From Saccharopolyspora sp. SCSIO 74807 (lineage in GTDB: Bacteria; Actinomycetota; Actinomycetes; Mycobacteriales; Pseudonocardiaceae): a stretch of DNA of 64,000 nt. Both the position numbers and the translations under genes were made by a program. Shown here in pieces: positions 17,472 to 25,803 of this stretch. Below the pieces are notes generated by a model that made no database searches, was not told the DNA's origin, and saw only the letters and a list, made by a program, of their open reading frames with translations. Position 1 is the first letter of the stretch, and the number at the start of each line of letters is the position of its first letter. The stretch lies in the NCBI RefSeq assembly GCF_037023755.1, contig NZ_CP146100.1:4619501-4683500 (forward strand), given 5' to 3'.

Positions 17472-19007
17472 TCAGTTGATCTGCCGGTCCGCGTCGCGCC
17501 AGAACGGTTCGCGTAGCTTGAACTTCTGCACCTTGCCGGTCGCCGTGCGCGGCAGCTCGCCGAGGAAGTCGACCCGCTTCGGGCACTTGTACCCGGCGAG
17601 GTGCTTTCGGCAGTGCGCGATGAGCTCCTCGGCCGTGGCCGTGTCCGCTGCGTCCGTCGAGCGCACCACCAGCGCGGTGACCAGCTCGCCCCACTTCTCG
17701 TCCGGGATCCCGATCACCGCCGCTTCGCGGACGCCCGGATGCGAGTTCAGCGCGTCCTCGACCTCGATGGACGACACGTTCTCGCCACCGGAGATGATCA
17801 CGTCCTTCTTCCGGTCGGAAATGGTGAGGTAGCCCTCGGTGAACGTCCCGCCGTCGCCGGTGTGGAACCAGCCCCCGGCCTGCACCCTGGCGGTTTCCTC
17901 CGGGTTCTCCCAGTAGCCGTCGAGGTTCGTGTTCGATTGGGTCAGCACCTCGCCTTCGGAGTCGATGCCGACCCGCACGCCCAGCGCCGGAGTCCCGGCG
18001 CGGCCGAGCCGCGCGGCCTGCTCGTTCGGCGTCAGCTCGGCCCACTCGCTGCGCATCCGATTGACCGTCAGCAGGGGAGAGGTCTCGGTGAGCCCGTAGA
18101 TCTGGATGAACTCCCAGCCCAGCTCGGCGCGGATCCGCTCGATGGTGCGCGTCGGCGGCGGCGCACCGGCGACCACGATCCGCACCCTGTCGCGCCCGGG
18201 CACCTCGCCGTCCCAGCTCTGCGCGGCGTCGAGCGCCGCGGAAACGACGGCGGGAGCCGCGCACATGATCGTCACGCCGTGCTGCTCGATGCGGCGCAGG
18301 ATCTCGTGCCCGTCGACCTTGCGCAGCACCACGTGCTGCCCGCCGAGACCGGTGACGGCGTAGGGCATCCCCCAGCCGTTGGCGTGGAACATCGGCAGCG
18401 TGTGCAGCAGCACGTCGTTGTCGTCCAATGTGGTGTGCAGGCCGAAAACGGTGGCGTTGAGCCAAAGGTTGCGGTGGGTCAGCTGCACGCCCTTGGGTCG
18501 TGCGGTGGTGCCGGAGGTGTAGTTCAGCGTCGCGGTCGCGTTCTCGTCGCCCGCCCACGGAAGCGGCCGGCGATCACCGCCGAACACGTGCTCGTCGTCC
18601 TCGCCGAGCACGAACACGTGCTTCGCGGTGACCTCCTCCAGCAGCGGCCTGAGCTCGGGATCGACCAGCAGCACTTCCGCCCCGGAGTGCTCCACGATGT
18701 ACTGCACCTCGGCGGCGGCCAGCCGGAAGTTCACCGGCACCAGCACCCGGCCCCAGCCGGAGACCCCGAAGAACGACGTCAGCAGCCGGGCGGCGTTGTG
18801 CGAGACGATCGCGACGCGGCCACCGGCGGGGACCTCCAGCGCGTCCAAGTTCGCCGCCTGCGCCCTGGCCCGGCGGGCGAGTTCGCGGTAGGTCAGCGAT
18901 CCCCACGAGTGCGCGGGCTGGTCGGGTTCGTCGACCACCGCGACCCGGTCCGGGTACACCGTCTCCGCGCGGTCCAGGAAATCGCGGATGCCGAGGTCGT
19001 AGAACAT
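17472..19007 (-). CDS. AMP-forming acyl-CoA synthetase
   Basis: An ANL-superfamily ligase of 511 residues. It has the P-loop-like YTSGTTARPKG, the adenylate motif YGLTETSPL, hinge SDRKKDVIISGGENVSSIEVE and C-terminal catalytic-lysine region LPRTATGKVQKFKLR. It converts a carboxylic acid to its acyl-CoA via an acyl-adenylate. It lies convergent to the CaiD-like operon and may provide an alternative activation step, like CaiC, but its motifs equally suit a medium-chain or aromatic acyl-CoA ligase. ATG 19007 gives a typical N-terminus MFYDLGIRDFL; the frame is open far upstream. Confidence 0.82.
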   Translation of the reverse strand: MFYDLGIRDFLDRAETVYPDRVAVVDEPDQPAHSWGSLTYRELARRARAQAANLDALEVPAGGRVAIVSHNAARLLTSFFGVSGWGRVLVPVNFRLAAAEVQYIVEHSGAEVLLVDPELRPLLEEVTAKHVFVLGEDDEHVFGGDRRPLPWAGDENATATLNYTSGTTARPKGVQLTHRNLWLNATVFGLHTTLDDNDVLLHTLPMFHANGWGMPYAVTGLGGQHVVLRKVDGHEILRRIEQHGVTIMCAAPAVVSAALDAAQSWDGEVPGRDRVRIVVAGAPPPTRTIERIRAELGWEFIQIYGLTETSPLLTVNRMRSEWAELTPNEQAARLGRAGTPALGVRVGIDSEGEVLTQSNTNLDGYWENPEETARVQAGGWFHTGDGGTFTEGYLTISDRKKDVIISGGENVSSIEVEDALNSHPGVREAAVIGIPDEKWGELVTALVVRSTDAADTATAEELIAHCRKHLAGYKCPKRVDFLGELPRTATGKVQKFKLREPFWRDADRQIN

Positions 19008-19099
19008 GTTGGCCCCTTCGTCAGCACGGGCTGCTCTGCCCGACGCGCGCATCGTGCTCCGGGACCGGTTCCGGTACCACCCCACAACGGGGGTGGGCG

Positions 19100-19945
19100 T
19101 CACAGCAGGCCGGCCGACCGCGCCCGGTTCACGGCCTGGATGCGGTTGGTGACGCCGAGCTTGCGCATCGCGTGCTTGAGGTAGGACTTGACCGTGTTGG
19201 GCAGCAGCTCCAGGTGCGCCGCGGCTTCGTCGTTGGTGTGGCCGTCGGCGACGCAGCGCAGCACGTCGACCTCGCGCGGTGTCAGCTCGACGCCGGGCTC
19301 GGCGTGCTGCCCGCGCCATCGATCGCACAGTTCCAGCAGGCGGTTGCGGGAATCCTCGTCGCTGGTCCGGCCCGCGATGTCGAGCAGTTCGGCGTGCAGG
19401 TCGTCGGAGTCGCCGGGCACCTGCCGCGCAGCCGTGCCCCGTCCCGAGCCCGCGACCTGCTGCGGAGCCGCGACGCGGCGGCGGACCTCTTCCTCCACCT
19501 CGATGTCCCGCTCCAGCCGCGCGGCCACCCCGGCGGCGGCCCGCAGCGTGCGGTCACCGAGCGAGGTCTGCTCCCGGGTCGCCGCGTAGAGCACCGCGCG
19601 CGTGGCGGCATCGACGCGGACCGGGATGGCGAGCATCGCCCGCAGCTGCTCGGGCTCGACGGCGCGGTCGTACTTGTGCGTGATCCCGCGCGCGTGCAGG
19701 TAGTCGACGACGGTCGACGGGCGCTCCAGCGCGACGGCTTTGCCACCCAGCCCCGCACCCGTGTCCACGCGCAGGTGCTGCAAGGAGCGGGTCCGGGTGC
19801 CGCCGAGCTGGTCGATCAGCAACGCGCGGTCACCGCCCACGGGCCCGCCGAACACGACGGGCAGGCCGGTGGCGGTCGTGAGCTGCCGCAACGCGCCGGT
19901 GACCAGCGGACTGTTCGCGAGCGCGAGCTTGCACCGCTGGGTCAT
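19100..19945 (-). CDS. GAF-LuxR-type transcriptional regulator
   Basis: A 281-residue regulator. An N-terminal GAF-like ligand domain (about 10-150, LTTATGLPVVFGG...LAIPVR) is joined by a linker to a C-terminal LuxR/NarL helix-turn-helix (about 215-281) reading LTPREVDVLRCVADGHTNDEAAAHL...NTVKSYLKHAMRKLGV. ATG 19945 has GGGAGGTG upstream with eight-base spacing, better than the two upstream in-frame starts (20014, 19966). It lies upstream of and in line with the acyl-CoA ligase and is the only local regulator that could control the carnitine-type genes; that link is inferred. Confidence 0.8.
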   Translation of the reverse strand: MTQRCKLALANSPLVTGALRQLTTATGLPVVFGGPVGGDRALLIDQLGGTRTRSLQHLRVDTGAGLGGKAVALERPSTVVDYLHARGITHKYDRAVEPEQLRAMLAIPVRVDAATRAVLYAATREQTSLGDRTLRAAAGVAARLERDIEVEEEVRRRVAAPQQVAGSGRGTAARQVPGDSDDLHAELLDIAGRTSDEDSRNRLLELCDRWRGQHAEPGVELTPREVDVLRCVADGHTNDEAAAHLELLPNTVKSYLKHAMRKLGVTNRIQAVNRARSAGLL

Positions 19946-20356
19946 GGGCAGCACCTCCCGGGACATGCGAGCACCGGCCGCGGACCACGGCTGGGAGGTG
20001 AGATCTTGCACCAAGCGAGGGTTCGCACGCGACCCCGCGCAGCATCCTGCTGCTCCGTGCGCGGGCCGGTGTTGCCCCGCTCAGCCGTGCCGTGCACACG
20101 GCGGATGCCTTCGTCGAGGTCATGGAATCCAGCACGTGTTCGTCGCTGCTAGCGACTGCATGACGCACTTCCTGGTCCTTCCAATATTGCGCACCGCCAC
20201 CTCCGTTCGTCGGCCGTCAGGAAAGCTGAAATAGGCGGACTGTCGGTCCTGCCGGCTAGCCGCTGCCAGATCTGCTGATGCCAGGAGTCGAAATTCGCAG
20301 GTTCCCAAGATCGAGCGATCGGAGCTGAGATACGCGACAAGGCGCGCGCGTTCTGC
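19946..20356. other. Intergenic stretch, partly AT-richer, no convincing gene
   Basis: About 410 bases between the LuxR-type gene and the broken immunity gene. From about 20140 the base composition becomes clearly less GC-rich, as in the immunity genes beyond. Leftward frames here encode short peptides (for example a run SAYFSFPDGRRTEV around 20190-20245) that could be remains of a further immunity gene, but I cannot identify a family. Confidence 0.3.
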
Positions 20357-20672
20357 TCATGCACGCGGTATGGAAGCCTGTGCGCGCAGGAAGACACTTA
20401 GCTCGGTCCGCCACCCACGGTAGCTCCAGCCGTCCGCGGGAGGGTGGTACTCCAGCTCCAACTTCCGTAGCAGCTTCGGGTCGGTGCTCAGCGCTATCTC
20501 TTTCGAGAAGTGTCCGGACCTGTTCGTCGGCGTGCGCCACCGACTCGGGCGGGTGCCCGGCGCAAAAGTCCTGAACCGCGTCCCATGGACCGTCGTATTC
20601 ATCTATAAAGTACTGGTTCAGATATGCACCGAACACCTGGCCCAACTCTTCGGCTGAAAAACGTCGGATCAC
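20357..20672 (-). pseudogene. Frameshifted CdiI-like contact-dependent-inhibition immunity gene
   Basis: The N-terminal half (GTG at 20672, SAEELGQVFGAYLNQYFIDEYDGPW...VRTLLE) and the C-terminal half (ALSTDPKLLRKLELEYHPPADG...GWRTELSVFLRAQA) together make one CdiI_2-type immunity protein of about 105 residues, but they lie in different frames. Removing one T from the TTT run at 20501-20503 (an A on the coding strand) joins them exactly. The start overlaps a perfect palindrome GATCACGTGATC (20667-20678). It looks like an extra immunity gene downstream of the toxin operon, inactivated recently or affected by a sequencing error. Confidence 0.68.
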
Positions 20673-20757
20673 GTGATCACACCGCTCGTAGTTGTGCGAG
20701 CGACAAGTTCAGGTCAGCTCGAAACCTGTTCTATGGGATGGGGTCGGCAATTTCGAT

Positions 20758-21198
20758 CTATGAAAGTACTTGCTCGATCGTGTCGCGAAGAGGTCCCATG
20801 TCCTCGTCTGTGGCGTGGTATGCCTCGTAGATGGCGTCTTCGGCACCTTCTGCCGGATCGTCAGCGAAGGCAGCGACCAGCGCGGTTGCGGCGCGAGCCT
20901 TGGCGAATGCGCGGGCATAGTCGTCGTCGGAACCAGTGCCGTCGTCGACCCGGTCTTGTGCGTCGAAGGCCGCGTTGTCGAGGTCTTCCACAGCTGCGTT
21001 CGCCCTGGTGAGATCGGGCGCCTCACTCACGTCAGCCCGCAGAATGGCCAAGATCGAGGCCAACCGCTCGTCATCGAGGCCGACGTGCTCGGCCGCAGCG
21101 AGCGCCACGTTGCGTGCGACCGCGCGCTGCGCCTCCGGCCCAGCTGCGCTGATCCGGTCTGCGAGGGTGGCGTCTACGAGGCTAAGGCGATTGACCAC
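20758..21198 (-). CDS. Putative immunity protein for the upstream deaminase toxin
   Basis: A 146-residue acidic, helix-rich protein with no motif I recognise. It is the gene immediately downstream of the deaminase toxin; its GTG start at 21198 overlaps the last 17 bases of the toxin frame, with GGGAG upstream. Acidic composition and this arrangement are typical of toxin-immunity pairs. The frame is open to 21288, but the extra residues are encoded antisense-free inside the toxin end and lack a ribosome site. Immunity is inferred from position alone. Confidence 0.6.
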   Translation of the reverse strand: MVNRLSLVDATLADRISAAGPEAQRAVARNVALAAAEHVGLDDERLASILAILRADVSEAPDLTRANAAVEDLDNAAFDAQDRVDDGTGSDDDYARAFAKARAATALVAAFADDPAEGAEDAIYEAYHATDEDMGPLRDTIEQVLS

Positions 21199-22507
21199 GA
21201 GGCGGCGCTCCCTTGAGTGGGCTTGCTGGCGAAGCGCCAGCGTCACGAATGACCGGTTCGCATTGGTGGCAAATGGGGCGACCAGCACCTACTGAGCCGG
21301 GCGTGATGCCTTCTCGCTCCATATGGGACACGATTCGTTGTTCCGCGTGCATGTTACCGCGCGCGCTCGCGACTTCGTCGGACTCCCCGAGGGATTCCGC
21401 GACCGGTTTGCGCAGATAGCCGTTGCGCTCGCTGGAGCCGACCACGTTGCGAACATTGCCGTCGGCGTCCCGGCCGACGCCGAACCCGATCGTGACACGA
21501 CCCCGGGTGTTCTCCGGCAAGCTGTTCTGCAACTCCTGCGCCCGGCCATCCACCTCACGCAGCGGCACCCCGGTCACCGCATCGGCCTCATCGAGGTTCT
21601 TCGCGGTTGCTTCGGCGGCTTCGTCAGTGCCTTCGGTGACGGCTTTGACGCCTTTTCCGGCGAACTTGCTGCCGGTGGCGGCCCAGCCGCCGATGGGGAT
21701 CATGGCGGCGGCTGAGAGGCTGGCGTTGAGGTGGTCGCCTTCGGCGGCGTACCAGGCGGCGTTGGCGCCGTCGGCGAGTTCGCCGATGCCGGGGATGAGG
21801 CCGCCGAGGTCGAGTGCGGTGTGGCCGAGGTCGGCGAGGGGGTTGCTGGTGTCTTCGGTGTGGCCCCAGGGCAAGCCTTGGTCGCTACCGGCGGCGGCGG
21901 TGAGTTGGTCGGCCGAGTAGCCGTACTCACTGCGGGTGTGCTGTCCGTCAGCGTTGTCGGTGGTGTAGTGCTGGCCGCCGTACAACCCGGTGATGGTGTT
22001 GGCGCAGCGGCGTTGGGCGGCGGTCCAGTCGGCGATGGCTTGGTTGACCGCGGACATCAACTGGGCGTCGCGGTCGGTGAGGTCGCTGTCGTCGGTCCAG
22101 TCTTTGTCGGGGACGATGCCGGTTTTGGCCGAGGCGGCCATCTCTGAGGTGGACGGTTTCTGGTTTTCGTAGGCGTGGATGTCGGCGACCAGCTGCTCGG
22201 CCTGCGCCTTCAAGTCCCGGAGGCGTTGTTGGATGGGGCGGACTTCGTCGGCGTAGCGCTGCAACGCCCCGGCGACCTGCTCGACGTCGCGGCCGACGTT
22301 GCCGGCGGTCTCGGTGACCGGCCGGGTGGCCTGCAACAACTGCTCGGATTCCGGCGCCAGGTAGGCGGGTGCGAGGCCTTGCCAGGTGGCATGCACGTCC
22401 GCGCCGGTGTCAGCGAAACCCGTGCCAGCAGTCCGTAATCCGGCCGCGTGGGCGGCGAGGGTGTCCATGTCGCCGGGGATCTGTGGAATCGCGCCGGGGT
22501 TGATCAC
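21182..22507 (-). CDS. Polymorphic toxin: T7SS-type N-domain with C-terminal deaminase
   Basis: A 441-residue modular toxin. Residues about 1-120 form a helical WXG100-like secretion domain (GLRTAGTGFADTGADVHATWQGL). The middle (about 210-290) has the pretoxin linker LGGLIPGIGELADGANAAWYAAEGD. The C-terminus (about 300-441) has a zinc-deaminase signature: HAE at 387-389 and PICHQC with Cys413 and Cys416, followed by SPLKG. This matches XOO_2897-like deaminases of the APOBEC-like fold, expected to act on nucleic acid in a competitor cell. GTG start overlaps the previous stop by four bases. Target base and nucleic acid are unknown. Confidence 0.8.
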   Translation of the reverse strand: MINPGAIPQIPGDMDTLAAHAAGLRTAGTGFADTGADVHATWQGLAPAYLAPESEQLLQATRPVTETAGNVGRDVEQVAGALQRYADEVRPIQQRLRDLKAQAEQLVADIHAYENQKPSTSEMAASAKTGIVPDKDWTDDSDLTDRDAQLMSAVNQAIADWTAAQRRCANTITGLYGGQHYTTDNADGQHTRSEYGYSADQLTAAAGSDQGLPWGHTEDTSNPLADLGHTALDLGGLIPGIGELADGANAAWYAAEGDHLNASLSAAAMIPIGGWAATGSKFAGKGVKAVTEGTDEAAEATAKNLDEADAVTGVPLREVDGRAQELQNSLPENTRGRVTIGFGVGRDADGNVRNVVGSSERNGYLRKPVAESLGESDEVASARGNMHAEQRIVSHMEREGITPGSVGAGRPICHQCEPVIRDAGASPASPLKGAPPRGQSP

Positions 22508-22845
22508 CGCCGTCCTCCCGGCATGTGTGCCCGTGGATCGGGAGCCGAGGCGACGCCGCGTTGGGCGTTGAGGACCATGTCGTGGTCACCCTGCAGATAC
22601 GCCCCGACCGCGGTCGAGGCGCCGCCGATCGCGGACTGGATGCGGGAGAACACGAACTGCATGTCCGGCCCACGCGCTTCGGCGAACCCGGCCAGGGCTT
22701 GCCCGATGATCCCGGACGAGGCCTGCCCGGCCGCGCCCTCGATCTCCGAGCGCATCGCGGTCACATGCGGGTCGAACTCCCCGGCCACGTTCGCCGTGCG
22801 CGCCAGCACACCCCGGACCTGCTCCGGGTGAATGTCCCACTCCAC
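22504..22845 (-). CDS. DUF6507-type WXG100-like partner protein
   Basis: A 113-residue helical protein beginning EWDIHPEQVRGVLART, with GAYLQGDHDMVLNAQRG near the end; both resemble the DUF6507 family found before type VII-secreted toxins. It probably pairs with the WXG-like N-domain of the toxin as a co-secreted or chaperone partner. GTG at 22845 fits the family start and has AGGGGG about ten bases upstream; a TTG at 22872 is an alternative. Its stop overlaps the toxin start (GTGA). Confidence 0.72.
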   Translation of the reverse strand: MEWDIHPEQVRGVLARTANVAGEFDPHVTAMRSEIEGAAGQASSGIIGQALAGFAEARGPDMQFVFSRIQSAIGGASTAVGAYLQGDHDMVLNAQRGVASAPDPRAHMPGGRR

Positions 22846-23219
22846 GCCTGCAAACCCCCTACGACCAACCAACCCCGCAGCGAGACGCAGTCAGCCGATG
22901 CCCTGCACCGACGACCGCTCCCGCGAGATCGCGGTGGTCGATCTCCACGGCGAGATCCGCCAACGACACACCTCGCGAACACCATAACGATCAGGCAGTG
23001 CGCCGTGGGCCGGTTGCGCCAACATCGCGTGCCGCATCGCCACCCGGGTTCGTCGGCGCGGATCGGCCTGAGCGAGCGTGCCGCCGGCCCGGCAGGAAGC
23101 GGCGACCGGCCCGTTCACTCCGTATCCGACCAGCGGCGTCGGCGCGCTGTTTGCGGGACGGTTCCGGCCGGGTAGGCCGAGCCGAGTCAGCAGGGTTCGG
23201 CGGAGTGAGGGGTGTAGTC
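22846..23219. other. Divergent intergenic stretch
   Basis: About 370 bases between the toxin operon and the MBL hydrolase gene. On the minus strand TATGGT (22982-22987) could be the -10 box of the toxin operon. I see no coding sequence or strong repeat. Confidence 0.3.
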
Positions 23220-24062
23220 GTGCACGCACCGTTGGCGTTGCCGGTGGGAGGTTCCGCCGACTTCAGCGAGGGCAGCGTCCACTTCATCGGGAACGCCACC
23301 ACGCTGATCCGCTACGGCGGGTTCACGATCCTCACCGACCCGGCCTTCCTGCACCAAGGCGATCACGTGCACCTCGGCCACGGCATGTACGCCCGGCGCG
23401 AAGTCGAACCGTCCTGCCAGATCGCCGATCTTCCGGAGCTGGACTTCATCGTGCTCTCGCACCACCACGGCGATCATTTCGACGATGTGGCCGCTGCCGA
23501 ACTGGACCCGGGCACGCCCATCATCAGCACCGGACACGCGGTCGGCCTGCTTTCCGAGCAGGGCTTCACCGCGGGCCACGCGCTGGACACCTGGCAATCC
23601 CAGCTGGTGACGAAGGGGGATGCGCAAGTGCGCGTCACCGCGATGCCCGCCAAGCACGATCCGGATGCGGTGGCCGGGATGCTGCCGCCCACGATGGGCA
23701 GCGTGCTGGACTTCGGGCGCGGCGACGCGGCGGATTTCCGGCTCTACATCAGCGGGGACACGTTGCTGCACGATCGGCTGCACGACATCCCGCAGCGGTT
23801 TCCCGGGATCGACCTGGCGCTGGTGCACGCGGGCGGGACCACACTGCTGGGCATCGTGGTCACCATGACCGGCGAACAAGCCGTCCGGGCCGTGGAGATC
23901 GTAGAACCCCGGGTCGCCGTGCCCATCCATTACAACGACTTCTCCGTGTTCCAGTCCGGACTGGACGACATCAAGGCAGCCGCGGCGGAATCCGCGACAG
24001 CGGCGGAATTCCGCTACCTCAGCCACGGCGAGACCTACCGCTTCCGCCCGATCGCTCCGTGA
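23220..24062 (+). CDS. Metallo-beta-lactamase-fold hydrolase (UlaG-like)
   Basis: A 280-residue MBL-fold hydrolase with the metal motif SHHHGDHFDD near residue 80, a second-site GDT segment (LYISGDTLLHDRL) and C-terminal VPIHYNDFSVFQSG supplying the last metal histidine. Start GTG 23220 follows AGGGG at 23208-23212; another GTG lies 15 bases upstream. Relatives act on lactones or phosphodiesters, and the substrate here is unknown. It is transcribed alone. Confidence 0.82.
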   Translation: MHAPLALPVGGSADFSEGSVHFIGNATTLIRYGGFTILTDPAFLHQGDHVHLGHGMYARREVEPSCQIADLPELDFIVLSHHHGDHFDDVAAAELDPGTPIISTGHAVGLLSEQGFTAGHALDTWQSQLVTKGDAQVRVTAMPAKHDPDAVAGMLPPTMGSVLDFGRGDAADFRLYISGDTLLHDRLHDIPQRFPGIDLALVHAGGTTLLGIVVTMTGEQAVRAVEIVEPRVAVPIHYNDFSVFQSGLDDIKAAAAESATAAEFRYLSHGETYRFRPIAP

Positions 24063-24078
24063 TCGAGGCTGCGCGTGA

Positions 24079-24402
24079 TCAGCCGAGGGTGCTGGCCAGG
24101 ACGACGTGCACCACGGTTCCGGCGAGGATGCTCAGCAGCGGATTGCGGCGCCACAGGTGCAGGCCGATGGTGACCGCCAGCGCCACCAGCGGGATCAGCG
24201 AAGACGGCTCGGACGGAGCGAGGTCGGGCAGCGAGTAGACGAGCAGGATCAGCATGACCCCGGCGGGCATCCTGGTGCTCAGGAAGTGCACGACCGGGCT
24301 GGCACGCAGCTGGGACAGCGCCGCGAACGGCAGCGCGCGCAGACCCCAGGTGACCGCGGCGGAAACGGCCACGGCGGCGAGCAGATAACCGGTTTCAGGC
24401 AT
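24079..24402 (-). CDS. azlD: AzlD-family branched-chain amino acid exporter subunit
   Basis: A 107-residue membrane protein with four hydrophobic segments and the AzlD signatures VTWGLRALPF and LVALAVTIGLHLWRRNPLLSILAGT. With AzlC it forms a two-component exporter of branched-chain amino acids or analogues. Its start overlaps the end of azlC by eight bases, showing translational coupling. Confidence 0.9.
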   Translation of the reverse strand: MPETGYLLAAVAVSAAVTWGLRALPFAALSQLRASPVVHFLSTRMPAGVMLILLVYSLPDLAPSEPSSLIPLVALAVTIGLHLWRRNPLLSILAGTVVHVVLASTLG

Positions 24403-25114
24403 GGCGGGTCCTGGCGAGGTAGCGGGCCACGAGCCCGGCGGTGAACAGGGTGAACGCGACCGGCAGCAGCTGGCCGGGCGTGACCAGCCGGGCCACGAGT
24501 GCGCTGAGCACGGCCAGCAGCGGAGTCGGCAGGTCGTTCCGGCTGGAGCGCACGCCGTCGATCGCGAGCACGGCGAACAGCGCGGTCATCGCGAAGTCCA
24601 TCCCGGTGACGCCGTCGGGGATGAACGAGCCGAGCAGCGCGCCCGCGGTCGCTGCGCCCACCCAATACAGGTGCGTGAACCCCTGCAGCCACAGGATGTG
24701 CGCACCGGTCCAGTCGCGGGCGTGTTCGGTCGTGGTCAGCGCATACGCCTCGTCGGTCAGCGCGAAGGTGCTGTAGGTCTTGCCGAGGCTGCCCCGGACC
24801 CGGTGCAGCGGGAACGACAACGCGTAGAACACGTGCCGGAGGTTGACCAGCAACGCGGTCAGCGCGATCGACGACAGCGGCGCCGCGGCCGTGACCAGGC
24901 CGACGAGCAGGAACTCGAACGATCCGGCGTAGATGAGCGCGGCGCACGCGGTGGCCCACCACCACGCCAGCCCCGAATGGCTCAGCAGCACGCCGAACGC
25001 GAGCCCGATCGGCACGAGCCCGAGCCCGACCGAGCCGGAATCCTTGAGCGCGGCCAAGGCTTCCGGTGTTCTCGACGGGCGGTCGGGGTCCCTGATGACG
25101 ACCGGAGTGCTCAT
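24395..25114 (-). CDS. azlC: AzlC-family branched-chain amino acid exporter subunit
   Basis: Large subunit of the AzlCD exporter, 239 residues with about seven transmembrane segments. The family motifs are SVGLGLVPIGLAFGVLLSHSGL and VNLRHVFYALSFPLHRV. It is read leftwards from a 63-base divergent region shared with an Lrp-type regulator, which is the usual arrangement for amino-acid efflux controlled by intracellular amino acid levels. Confidence 0.9.
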   Translation of the reverse strand: MSTPVVIRDPDRPSRTPEALAALKDSGSVGLGLVPIGLAFGVLLSHSGLAWWWATACAALIYAGSFEFLLVGLVTAAAPLSSIALTALLVNLRHVFYALSFPLHRVRGSLGKTYSTFALTDEAYALTTTEHARDWTGAHILWLQGFTHLYWVGAATAGALLGSFIPDGVTGMDFAMTALFAVLAIDGVRSSRNDLPTPLLAVLSALVARLVTPGQLLPVAFTLFTAGLVARYLARTRHA

Positions 25115-25142
25115 GCGGGGAATTTTAGGAGAAAACCCGCGT

Positions 25143-25161
25143 CATATGGTTTCCTGATATG
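25143..25161. promoter_or_regulatory. AT-rich inverted repeat in the azlC-lrp divergent region
   Basis: CATAT-N9-ATATG (25143-25147 and 25157-25161) sits between azlC and the Lrp-type gene, in the only AT-rich patch of the region. It is a plausible Lrp/AsnC binding site. Confidence 0.45.
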
Positions 25162-25165
25162 CCGC

Positions 25166-25171
25166 TACACT
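25166..25171 (+). promoter_or_regulatory. -10 box of a probably leaderless lrp-type message
   Basis: TACACT ends seven bases before the GTG start at 25178, so transcription would begin at or next to the start codon. No ribosome site precedes the GTG. Confidence 0.5.
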
Positions 25172-25177
25172 CGCCCT

Positions 25178-25633
25178 GTGAGCAATGCTATCGACCTGGA
25201 CCCGACCGACCGTGAAATTTTGTTCCACCTGCGTCAGGACGGTCGGCTGACCAACGTCGAACTGGCCAAGCGGGTGGGGCTGACCCCGCCGCCGTGCCTG
25301 CGCCGGGTCAAGCGGCTGGAAGAATCCGGGGTGATCAGCGGGTACCGGGCGGTCATCGACCCGGACGCCCTCGGTCGCGGCTTGGAAGTGCTGATCGAGG
25401 TCGAGGTCTACGCCACCGACCTGAAGACCATCGAGGCTTTCGAGGACACCGTGTCCGGCTACGAAGAGGTCATCGAATTCCGCAAGTTGTTCGGCCGCCC
25501 CGACTACTTCCTCCGCGTCGCGGTGGCCGATCACGCCGCCTACGAGGCGTTCCAGACCGGCAAGCTCAGCGGTCTGTCCGGCGTCCTGCGGATCACGTCG
25601 CACCTGACCATGAAGAAGATCAAAGACGGCTGA
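25178..25633 (+). CDS. Lrp/AsnC-family transcriptional regulator
   Basis: A 151-residue regulator. The N-terminal helix-turn-helix (DPTDREILFHLRQDGRLTNVELAKRVGLTPPPCLRRVKRLEESGVI) is followed by the RAM ligand domain (about 70-151, FRKLFGRPDYFLRVAVADHAAYEAF). GTG 25178 gives the normal family start; the open frame further upstream is the antisense of azlCD. Divergence from azlCD implies that it controls that exporter in response to amino acids. Confidence 0.88.
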   Translation: MSNAIDLDPTDREILFHLRQDGRLTNVELAKRVGLTPPPCLRRVKRLEESGVISGYRAVIDPDALGRGLEVLIEVEVYATDLKTIEAFEDTVSGYEEVIEFRKLFGRPDYFLRVAVADHAAYEAFQTGKLSGLSGVLRITSHLTMKKIKDG

Positions 25634-25803
25634 GCGCCTGTGGTTGAGCTCGTTCAGCGCAGACAACCGGCGGCAGAGCCGAATTCGGGCAAGCGCTGAG
25701 AACACGGACCGCTCTACCGCAGTCCGATGTGGACCCCGCCGCTACGGCGAGCGTTCTCGCGGCGCGATGTCCACGTGGCAGCGGGCACCGCGCCGCGGGC
25801 GGA

